Assembly: GCA_934373455.1 (NCBI GenBank)
Contig: CAKRON010000087.1
Location: forward strand, 1-10,543
Direction: 5' to 3'
Length of the DNA stretch: 10,543 bases
DNA from: an uncultured Marvinbryantia sp.
GTDB lineage: Bacteria > Bacillota > Clostridia > Lachnospirales > Lachnospiraceae
The translations under genes and the position numbers were made by a program. Below are positions 7,232 through 10,543 of this stretch, piece after piece. Under the pieces are notes generated by a model. That model did no database searches. It saw only the letters and a list, made by a program, of their open reading frames with translations, and was not told the DNA's origin. The stretch's first letter is position 1. Each line of letters opens with the position of its first letter.

Positions 7232-8509
7232 ATGATATTTAATAAAGTAAATTCTTTAAAGGGTGAAATTACAATTCCGGGAGATAAGTCCATCTCCCAC
7301 CGCACTGTCATGTTTGGTTCCCTTGCCGAAGGAACAACCGAAGTGACCAATTTTTTACAGGGAGCAGATTGTCTTTCTACTATTTCATGCTTTCGAAATC
7401 TTGGTATTGATATTGAAAACACTCCTGAGCGTATTTTGATTCACGGAAAAGGACTGCATGGTCTGAAAGAATCTGCAACTGTTCTGGATACCGGAAACAG
7501 TGGTACGACCACCCGCCTAATCTCCGGCATTCTGGCTGGTCAGTCTTTCACAACCATATTGAACGGAGATGCTTCTATTCAAACCAGGCCTATGAAAAGA
7601 ATTATAACGCCACTGTCTATGATGGGCGCAAATATTGTGAGTCTGGGTGGAAATGATTGTGCACCGCTTCGCATCTGCGGCAGTTCTCTTCACGGAATTA
7701 CCTATAACTCCCCTGTTGCTTCCGCACAGGTAAAATCCTGCGTACTTCTGGCTGGTCTGTATGCGGATGCTCCTGTCAGTGTAACAGAACCAGTGCTCTC
7801 TCGCAATCATACGGAGCTGATGCTTTCCGGTTTCGGTGCAAAGATTACTTCTTCCGGCACTACAGCCACCATCGAACCAGAACCCGAGCTGAAAGGTATG
7901 CAAATTAAAGTTCCCGGTGACATCTCTTCTGCTGCCTATTTTATTGCTGCAGGACTGATCATCCCGAATTCTGAGATTCTGGTCAAAAATGTAGGAATCA
8001 ACCCAACCAGAGATGGTATCTTAAGAGTTGCCAAAGAAATGGGCGGTGACATTACGATTCTGAATGAAAAGATCAGTGGCGGGGAACCTACCTGCGATCT
8101 ACTGGTTCGAAGCAGTTCTTTGAAGGGTATTACCGTTGGCGGAGAAATTATCCCGACGTTAATTGATGAGATTCCAATGATTGCTGTAATGGCCTGCTTT
8201 GCTGAAGGCACTACCATAATCAAAGACGCACAGGAACTGAAGGTAAAAGAAAGTAACCGTATTGACACGGTTGTTACGAATTTAAAAGCTATGGGCGCAC
8301 ATATTGAAGCTACAGATGATGGCATGATTATCGAAGGCGGCTATCCACTTCATGGTGCTGTGATCGACAGCCATCTGGATCACCGCATTGCCATGAGCTT
8401 CGCTGTCGGAGCATTGGGTGCAGATGGCGAAACCACCATAGAAGGGGCTGATTGTGTGAAAATCAGCTATCCAGAATTCTATGAAACACTGGAAAACCTG
8501 ATACAATAA
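7232..8509 (+). CDS. aroA: 3-phosphoshikimate 1-carboxyvinyltransferase (EPSP synthase)
   Basis: Sixth step of the shikimate pathway: joins shikimate-3-phosphate and phosphoenolpyruvate to give EPSP, the precursor of chorismate. 425 residues from the ATG at 7232. A TTG two codons earlier is also open, but the AAAAGAGG site (7217-7224) is spaced 7 nt from the ATG, so ATG is chosen. Motifs: PGDKSISHR (16-24) with Lys19, Ser20 and Arg24; LDTGNSGTTTRL (85-96); TRPMKRI (118-124); SPVASAQVKS (160-169); IDEIPM (311-316) with the catalytic-type Asp312; KVKESNRI (337-344) with Glu340; DHRIAMSFAV (383-392). RNHTE (191-195) and SAQVK are features I associate with class II (Bacillus/CP4-like) rather than E. 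coli-type enzymes. It supplies the same pathway as TyrA. Confidence 0.97.
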   Translation: MIFNKVNSLKGEITIPGDKSISHRTVMFGSLAEGTTEVTNFLQGADCLSTISCFRNLGIDIENTPERILIHGKGLHGLKESATVLDTGNSGTTTRLISGILAGQSFTTILNGDASIQTRPMKRIITPLSMMGANIVSLGGNDCAPLRICGSSLHGITYNSPVASAQVKSCVLLAGLYADAPVSVTEPVLSRNHTELMLSGFGAKITSSGTTATIEPEPELKGMQIKVPGDISSAAYFIAAGLIIPNSEILVKNVGINPTRDGILRVAKEMGGDITILNEKISGGEPTCDLLVRSSSLKGITVGGEIIPTLIDEIPMIAVMACFAEGTTIIKDAQELKVKESNRIDTVVTNLKAMGAHIEATDDGMIIEGGYPLHGAVIDSHLDHRIAMSFAVGALGADGETTIEGADCVKISYPEFYETLENLIQ

Positions 8510-8575
8510 TAGATAATTATAAAATCCAATGGATCATGTTCCTCGGCTTTTTCCATATTTAATTCTGATGTTTTG

Positions 8576-8604
8576 TTGCATCATTTTTCACTTTGTGATA
8601 TTCT
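8576..8604 (+). promoter_or_regulatory. Extended -10 promoter of the type I toxin
   Basis: -35 TTGCAT (8576-8581), 17-bp spacer ending in TGA (extended -10 TGN), -10 TATTCT (8599-8604). It lies 67 bp after the aroA stop. The predicted start near 8611 gives a 5'-UTR of about 58 nt. No convincing terminator separates it from aroA. Confidence 0.7.
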
Positions 8605-8630
8605 ATTCAAACAGTTGGAAGGATGCGATA

Positions 8631-8663
8631 CCACTCGTTTCTGAGTCTTGCAGAAAGGAGTGG
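8631..8663 (+). promoter_or_regulatory. 5'-UTR hairpin masking the toxin Shine-Dalgarno sequence
   Basis: CCACTC-G-TTTCTG (8631-8643) pairs with CAGAAA-G-GAGTGG (8651-8663): 12 base pairs with one G/G mismatch and a 7-nt loop. The 3' arm contains the whole AAAGGAG ribosome binding site of the toxin gene. Structured, translation-blocking leaders are typical of type I toxin mRNAs. Confidence 0.8.
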
Positions 8664-8668
8664 GGCTT

Positions 8669-8752
8669 ATGAGTACATATGAAGAATTCATGGTTATTTT
8701 GACAACAGGATTATTCATCATCGAAATTCTAAATCTGAAAAGTAAGAAATAG
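8669..8752 (+). CDS. Small type I toxin, TxpA/BsrG/holin-like family
   Basis: A 27-residue peptide, too short for routine gene calling. It begins MSTYEEFMVI, matching the MSTYE/MTVYE start shared by TxpA, BsrG and the putative holin-like toxins (Hol_Tox) of Firmicutes. It continues with one hydrophobic membrane segment (about residues 8-23, with a Glu at 19) and ends with a basic tail, LKSKK. Family members insert in the membrane and stop growth or lyse the cell when their antisense RNA is lost. The AGAAAGGAG site lies 8 nt before the ATG and is folded into the leader hairpin. The stop codon falls inside the 5' arm of the shared terminator. A strong convergent antisense promoter lies downstream, as in TxpA/RatA and BsrG/SR4. 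The peptide is shorter than TxpA (59 aa) and BsrG (38 aa). The family call is well supported; toxicity is inferred. Confidence 0.82.
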   Translation: MSTYEEFMVILTTGLFIIEILNLKSKK

Positions 8753-8845
8753 CATCCCCGCTCTGACAAAAGTAGGATGCTATTTCTCTAATTTCTATTA
8801 ATGCCAGAAACGGATAGGTTTCAGCTATCGTTCCGACTGTCTTGT
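8740..8845 (-). ncRNA. Antisense antitoxin RNA of the type I locus (RatA/SR4-like in layout)
   Basis: Predicted RNA of about 105 nt from the consensus promoter at 8852-8880, ending at the terminator 8745-8787 and its short U-containing tail. Its 5' part folds into a stem-loop (arms 8809-8817 and 8825-8832, one bulged base). Its 3' part is complementary to the end of the toxin mRNA, including the last codons and terminator stem. Overlap at the 3' end is the TxpA/RatA and BsrG/SR4 arrangement, where the RNA promotes RNase III degradation of the toxin mRNA. The ends are estimates. Confidence 0.72.
8745..8787. terminator. Shared bidirectional terminator of toxin mRNA and antisense RNA
   Basis: Perfect 13-bp inverted repeat AGAAATAGCATCC (8745-8757) / GGATGCTATTTCT (8775-8787), loop 17 nt. 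Plus-strand transcripts end into CTAATTTCTATT; minus-strand transcripts end into TACTTTTC. The U-tracts are only moderate, but the stem is long. Confidence 0.8.
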
Positions 8846-8851
8846 GCTATT

Positions 8852-8880
8852 ATTATATTCTCGTCGGCTATATTTGTCAA
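8852..8880 (-). promoter_or_regulatory. Perfect consensus promoter of the antisense antitoxin RNA
   Basis: Minus strand: TTGACA (8875-8880), exactly 17 bp, TATAAT (8852-8857). It points back at the toxin gene and no ORF follows it, so it must drive a noncoding transcript. It is stronger than the toxin promoter, as expected for an antitoxin kept in excess. Confidence 0.92.
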
Positions 8881-8915
8881 TCCAAGAATTCCATTACAAT
8901 ATCAGCATGGCATCC

Positions 8916-8949
8916 CTCATGCTTATGAGATGTAAACAGGAACTTACAT
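8916..8949. repeat. Two adjacent inverted repeats between the antitoxin promoter and the XRE gene
   Basis: CTCAT (8916-8920) / ATGAG (8925-8929) is followed directly by ATGTAA (8930-8935) / TTACAT (8944-8949). They lie downstream of the minus-strand XRE gene and may be part of its weak 3' end or protein sites. No clear intrinsic terminator for the XRE gene is seen. Confidence 0.35.
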
Positions 8950-8979
8950 TTGTACGATATTATAATAATAAGGAAGTTC

Positions 8980-9180
8980 TTATTTCTCTACATACTCTAT
9001 AACATCAGGGATACTACAATTGAGAGCTTTGCAAATCCGGTCTATCTGCTTCAGATTGACCGGTTCATTTTTCCCCATACTGGCCATAGTTCCATAACTA
9101 AGACCTGTCTTTTCCATCAGGTCGCCTTTCTTCATTCCTCTGTCTATCAAAGTTTTCCATAATGGATTATATGAAATCAT
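8980..9180 (-). CDS. Small XRE-family HTH regulator (66 aa)
   Basis: Stand-alone Cro/C1-type DNA-binding domain similar to the HTH_26 family. Helix 2 lies at about KKGDLMEKTG (17-26) and the recognition helix at SYGTMASMGKNE (28-39). The usual dimer-side ending is LKQIDRICKALNCSIPDVIEYV (43-64). The start is the ATG at 9180, opening MISYNPLWKTLI, with GGGAG 10 nt upstream; an in-frame ATG at 9207 has no ribosome binding site and lies inside the preceding gene. It starts only 4 nt after the stop of the 30-residue membrane peptide, so the two are probably translated from the same mRNA. No independent promoter is visible. It probably regulates its own cluster; the 20-bp palindrome at 9563-9582 is a candidate target. 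No partner of a type II toxin-antitoxin pair is present. Confidence 0.88.
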   Translation of the reverse strand: MISYNPLWKTLIDRGMKKGDLMEKTGLSYGTMASMGKNEPVNLKQIDRICKALNCSIPDVIEYVEK

Positions 9181-9184
9181 GCTG

Positions 9185-9277
9185 TTATTTCTCCCTTCTT
9201 TTCCCATATTTCTTATACAGGAACGCTAACGCTGCTATTGATACAATTATTCTTGCAATATCAATTATAATATTCAT
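9185..9277 (-). CDS. 30-residue membrane peptide preceding the XRE regulator
   Basis: An unrecognised small ORF, supported by a near-perfect ribosome binding site (CGGAGGG, 5-6 nt before ATG at 9277) and by its fit with the next gene: its stop is 4 nt before the XRE start. The peptide opens MNIIIDIARIIVSIAALAFL, giving one membrane segment (about residues 2-20), and ends with a strongly basic tail (YKKYGKRREK), which predicts the C-terminus in the cytoplasm. Possible roles are a second toxin-like peptide, or a membrane partner that signals to or sequesters the XRE protein. None is shown by sequence. It has no clear promoter of its own and is probably read from the 42-residue gene upstream. 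Confidence 0.68.
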   Translation of the reverse strand: MNIIIDIARIIVSIAALAFLYKKYGKRREK

Positions 9278-9306
9278 TTATGCCCTCCGTCTTATTCTCA
9301 TCTATA

Positions 9307-9335
9307 TTGACATGATTGTTTCTCTGATATATATT
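9307..9335 (+). promoter_or_regulatory. Consensus plus-strand promoter of an antisense RNA
   Basis: TTGACA (9307-9312), 17 bp, TATATT (9330-9335). It points into the minus-strand 42-residue gene, and no plus-strand ORF follows. The predicted start is near 9342. Confidence 0.82.
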
Positions 9336-9347
9336 AAAGATAGGATG

Positions 9348-9365
9348 GGGGAGCTTTCACTCCCC
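9348..9365. terminator. GC-rich hairpin at the 3' end of the 42-residue gene
   Basis: GGGGAG (9348-9353) / CTCCCC (9360-9365), loop 6 nt, lies 6 bp after the stop codon of the 42-residue gene. The minus-strand tail (CATCCTATCTTTAATAT) is weak, so partial read-through into the 30-residue and XRE genes is plausible. On the plus strand it forms the 5' hairpin of the antisense RNA. Confidence 0.55.
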
Positions 9366-9370
9366 TGTTC

Positions 9371-9499
9371 CTAACTGAATTCTTTGATCAAGTCCACTAT
9401 GGCTTGAATCAAATTCAAGATTGCGGTTATGAAGACTAACTTTGCGAGGGTTTCTTCGTGACCGCTTTCTTTTTTTGGCTTCTTGCGATTCTGATTCAT
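9371..9499 (-). CDS. 42-residue basic/hydrophobic peptide, candidate type I toxin
   Basis: An unrecognised small gene, but strongly supported: a consensus promoter (9529-9557) and an AGGGAGGTG ribosome binding site 4-5 nt before ATG at 9499. The N-terminus is very basic (MNQNRKKPKKESGHEE), followed by one hydrophobic, possibly amphipathic helix (about 18-38, LAKLVFITAILNLIQAIVDL) and a short end, IKEFS. The size, single membrane-seeking helix, charged tail, own strong promoter and a complete antisense RNA unit on the other strand are the hallmarks of type I toxins. It has no MSTYE start, so it is not the family of the neighbouring 27-residue toxin. The reading frame is certain from its signals; the toxin role is inference. 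Alternatives are a regulatory membrane peptide or a phage/mobile-element small protein. Confidence 0.78.
   Translation of the reverse strand: MNQNRKKPKKESGHEETLAKLVFITAILNLIQAIVDLIKEFS
9423..9476 (+). terminator. Strong intrinsic terminator of the antisense RNA, inside the 42-residue gene
   Basis: A 13-bp stem, GCGGTTATGAAGA (9423-9435) pairing with TCTTCGTGACCGC (9453-9465) with two U/G wobbles, 17-nt loop, followed by TTTCTTTTTTT (9466-9476). The U-tract corresponds to the lysine codons of the gene on the opposite strand. The signal faces only the plus strand, although it lies in a minus-strand coding sequence. Confidence 0.85.
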
Positions 9500-9528
9500 T
9501 TTCTCACCTCCCTGTTGTTTATGATATA

Positions 9529-9557
9529 AGTATATCTTATTTTCTCTGTTTTGTCAA
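9529..9557 (-). promoter_or_regulatory. Consensus promoter of the 42-aa / 30-aa / XRE cluster
   Basis: Minus strand: TTGACA (9552-9557), 17 bp, TATACT (9529-9534). The predicted 5'-UTR is only about 23 nt and ends in an excellent ribosome binding site. Confidence 0.85.
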
Positions 9558-9562
9558 TGTTT

Positions 9563-9582
9563 TTCTCTAATATTTTAGAGAA
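9563..9582. promoter_or_regulatory. 20-bp perfect palindrome upstream of the cluster promoter
   Basis: TTCTCTAA (9563-9570) and TTAGAGAA (9575-9582) around TATT form perfect 8-bp arms, 5 bp upstream of the -35 box. It is a candidate operator for one of the two small XRE regulators nearby. Confidence 0.5.
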
Positions 9583-9610
9583 TATATCTATTTTCATATT
9601 TTATACAACA

Positions 9611-9651
9611 AAAACCGGGAATGCGCAATACACCTTACGTTTCCCAGTTTT
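9611..9651. terminator. Bidirectional terminator-like hairpin
   Basis: AAAAC-C-GGGAA (9611-9621) pairs with TTCCC-A-GTTTT (9641-9651), one mismatch. T-rich tails follow on both strands (CCTTCTTTT on plus; TTGTTG on minus). No gene clearly ends here; it may insulate the small-gene cluster from the region to the right. Confidence 0.6.
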
Positions 9652-9976
9652 CCTTCTTTTCCTGCCAATGCAGGATATATCACTTCACAATCGTTACGGA
9701 AATCCATAGCGCATTCATAGCATATTTTTTAATTCATTTAACTATTGCAACCCATACTTTTGCTATATGCTCATAGTACAAAACATATTAATTTTATGAA
9801 TCAGTCCATAAAAACTTGCTGATCCATCCTGATGTGCGAAGCTGTATAATCTCATCATGTGAAAAATACAATAAATAGTGGTAATGTCTGGAAATAAACC
9901 GTCTGTGCGGCTATAAGAATTTAGTTTTAGAATATATTTCAGAATATAATAAAGAAGAAATGTCATGACTGGAAAG
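9652..9976. other. Gene-free AT-rich stretch
   Basis: No ORF here has a ribosome binding site on either strand. A minus-strand frame (9763-10002) lacks any start signal, and plus-strand frames are broken by stops. A short CCTGC/GCAGG hairpin occurs at 9661-9674. Plus-strand pieces such as NLLIHPDVRS and NLVLEYISEYNKEE near 9800-9950 could be remnants of a decayed gene, but I recognise no family. Confidence 0.4.
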
Positions 9977-10006
9977 AATGAGGGAGCAATAAACCCCCTC
10001 ATTTTT
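9977..10006. terminator. Terminator hairpin overlapping the end of the second XRE gene
   Basis: AATGAGGG (9977-9984) / CCCTCATT (9996-10003), loop 11 nt. The stop codon of the minus-strand XRE gene (9999-10001) lies in the stem. The plus-strand tail is TTTTTC; the minus-strand tail (CTTTCC) is weaker. Confidence 0.6.
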
Positions 10007-10286
10007 CTGGTAATCCGTTGCAGCGTTTTACCATTTTGCCAGGTTTTTGAGTTCCCTGACGTGTGTGCTTTATGGCTGATTCTTTGTTCGGTACCCTAAC
10101 AATCAACTCATCCAACTCACAGTCTAAGGCTTCGCAAATAAGATCGAGGTGTTCTAAGCTGACCCGTTCTGAAAGTTCGTGGTACAACTCATTGATAGTA
10201 TTAGGTCTGATTCCGGTTGCCCTCGCCAAATCTGCTTGAGTAAGTCTCAATTCCCCAAGCTTTTGTGACAGTAAAATCTTAATCAT
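9999..10286 (-). CDS. Small XRE-family HTH regulator (95 aa)
   Basis: Cro/C1-type regulator with an HTH_26-like domain: TQADLARATG (16-25) as helix 2, RPNTINELYHE (27-37) as the recognition helix, and the ending SLEHLDLICEALDCELDELIVRV (43-65). A basic, probably disordered tail of about 30 residues follows. The frame is open further upstream to an ATG at 10373, but that lies before the predicted promoter. The ATG at 10286 has AAGGAG 7 nt upstream and opens MIKILLSQKLGELRLTQ, the usual N-terminus, so it is chosen. The gene stands alone between the SH3-domain protein and the gene-free stretch. It is related in architecture, but not closely in sequence, to the 66-residue XRE protein at 8980-9180. 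Its target is unknown; the promoter dyad suggests autoregulation. Confidence 0.88.
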   Translation of the reverse strand: MIKILLSQKLGELRLTQADLARATGIRPNTINELYHELSERVSLEHLDLICEALDCELDELIVRVPNKESAIKHTRQGTQKPGKMVKRCNGLPEK

Positions 10287-10295
10287 GCCATTGCT

Positions 10296-10335
10296 CCTTC
10301 CGCTATAATTTAGCACTTTTTGGCATTTCGGAAGG
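10296..10335 (-). promoter_or_regulatory. 5'-UTR stem overlapping the XRE ribosome binding site
   Basis: CGGAAGG (10329-10335 on plus) and CCTTCCG (10296-10302) are perfectly complementary 7-mers, 26 nt apart. In the mRNA the downstream arm holds four bases of the AAGGAG site, so the hairpin could limit translation. Confidence 0.5.
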
Positions 10336-10346
10336 GCTTTTGTTAT

Positions 10347-10367
10347 ATTATATCGTTTTTTGATATA
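10347..10367 (-). promoter_or_regulatory. Promoter -10 and overlapping dyad of the 95-aa XRE gene
   Basis: Minus strand -10 TATAAT (10347-10352) without a good -35 (TTATGG at 17 bp). An inverted repeat TATATC (10349-10354) / GATATA (10362-10367) overlaps it, a position suited to autorepression. The leader would be about 54 nt. Confidence 0.5.
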
Positions 10368-10461
10368 AACCATAAATATGATATATTAACAAGAAGATGT
10401 TTTTCTCTTCATCTCGGTCTTATTTTATGTTTCTTCCTACTGAATGAGTTGAGCTGTAGGC

Positions 10462-10543
10462 TTATTTGCTCTTTTTCAGATACTTTGAAGAGCAGAAGCC
10501 CGCCTTTCCATTATAAACTACGTAAAGCCACGGTGTTCCATCT
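10462..10543 (-). CDS. C-terminus of an SH3-domain protein, cut by the window edge
   Basis: Only the last 26 codons and the stop are present; the gene continues beyond 10543. The residues read DGTPWLYVVYNGKAGFCSSKYLKKSK with stop at 10462. This matches the end of a bacterial SH3 (SH3b/SH3_3) domain, whose usual pattern is W-x-x-V-x-Y-N-G-K-x-G-(Y/F)-x-x-S-x-Y-L. Such domains normally sit in secreted or surface proteins that bind the cell wall, often at the end of hydrolases. The remainder of the protein, and so its function, is outside the window. A strong-looking hairpin at about 10459-10504 lies almost entirely in this coding sequence and is not a terminator. Confidence 0.75.
   Translation of the reverse strand, partial: DGTPWLYVVYNGKAGFCSSKYLKKSK

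Larger units (their letters stand above)
9342..9476 (+). ncRNA. Antisense RNA across the 42-residue gene
   Basis: Predicted RNA of about 135 nt, bounded by the promoter at 9307-9335 and the strong terminator ending at 9476. It starts with a GGGGAG/CTCCCC hairpin (9348-9365) and is complementary to the 42-residue gene from about codon 8 to its stop and 3' end. Both ends are well defined by sequence signals, which makes a regulatory antisense RNA of type I antitoxin kind the simplest reading. Expression is not shown. Confidence 0.74.

Noticed and set aside
8510..8575. Terminator of the tyrA-aroA operon
   Set aside because: Only short stems (ATCC/GGAT) and a GGCTTTTTCC run are present; pairing is too weak to call.
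8980..9180. Type II toxin-antitoxin pair built on the XRE protein
   Set aside because: No adjacent RelE/HigB/HipA-like or other toxin ORF of suitable size exists; its neighbour is a 30-residue membrane peptide.
9162..9374. Plus-strand 70-residue hydrophobic ORF
   Set aside because: It has no ribosome binding site, overlaps the XRE start and the whole 30-residue gene in antisense, and contains the antisense-RNA promoter within it. Its hydrophobicity reflects AT-rich DNA.
9563..9651. Small plus-strand RNA from a TTGTCA box at 9551-9556 to the 9611-9651 hairpin
   Set aside because: No acceptable -10 box is found at 16-18 bp; the TTGTCA is explained as the complement of the minus-strand -35.
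9763..10002. Minus-strand 79-residue ORF
   Set aside because: It has no ribosome binding site or promoter, its composition is irregular, and it begins inside the terminator at the end of the second XRE gene.
10459..10504. Strong hairpin with TGCTCTT/AAGAGCA and GGCTT/AAGCC arms
   Set aside because: It lies almost wholly within the SH3-domain coding sequence and lacks a T-tract on either side, so it is not called a terminator.

Overview
The window looks like chromosomal DNA of a low-to-moderate GC Gram-positive anaerobe, most likely a Lachnospiraceae-type Clostridia. The grounds are strong AGGAGG-type ribosome binding sites, consensus sigma-A promoters, a perfect CIRCE operator, a prephenate dehydrogenase with a C-terminal ACT domain, a Bacillus-like EPSP synthase and a TxpA/BsrG-type mini-toxin. 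The genus is not resolved.

Positions 1-5758 are on the minus strand. They hold, in transcription order: an EF-G-like GTPase (3668-5758) with its own promoter and a strong intrinsic terminator; an operon of a YkuD L,D-transpeptidase, a tRNA-dihydrouridine synthase (overlapping by 8 nt) and a DUF5721-like protein (1159-3525); and the 5' half of htpG (1-1022, cut by the window edge). A perfect CIRCE element lies between the DUF5721-like gene and htpG.

Positions 5759-6110 are a divergent promoter region. A perfect-spacing promoter and a 22-bp imperfect palindrome serve the plus-strand tyrA-aroA operon (6111-8509). AroA makes EPSP on the way to chorismate, and TyrA converts prephenate to 4-hydroxyphenylpyruvate for tyrosine.

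Positions 8510-10543 are an accessory block of very small genes, most too short for standard gene calling. First is a complete type I toxin-antitoxin locus: a 27-codon TxpA/BsrG/holin-like toxin (8669-8752, +) whose Shine-Dalgarno sequence is folded into a 5'-UTR hairpin. It faces a convergent antisense RNA driven by a perfect TTGACA-N17-TATAAT promoter (8852-8880, -), and the two transcripts share one 13-bp terminator stem. Second is a minus-strand cluster reading 42-aa basic/hydrophobic peptide (9371-9499), 30-aa membrane peptide (9185-9277), 66-aa XRE regulator (8980-9180). A promoter at 9307-9335 and a strong terminator at 9423-9476 define an antisense RNA across the 42-aa gene. Third is another small XRE regulator (9999-10286) with a partly masked ribosome binding site. 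The block ends with the C-terminus of an SH3-domain protein (10462-10543, partial). The stretch 9652-9976 holds no convincing gene.

The strongest novelty candidate is the second cluster: a type I-like toxin/antisense RNA unit that appears to share a transcript with a second membrane peptide and an HTH regulator, next to a classical type I locus.
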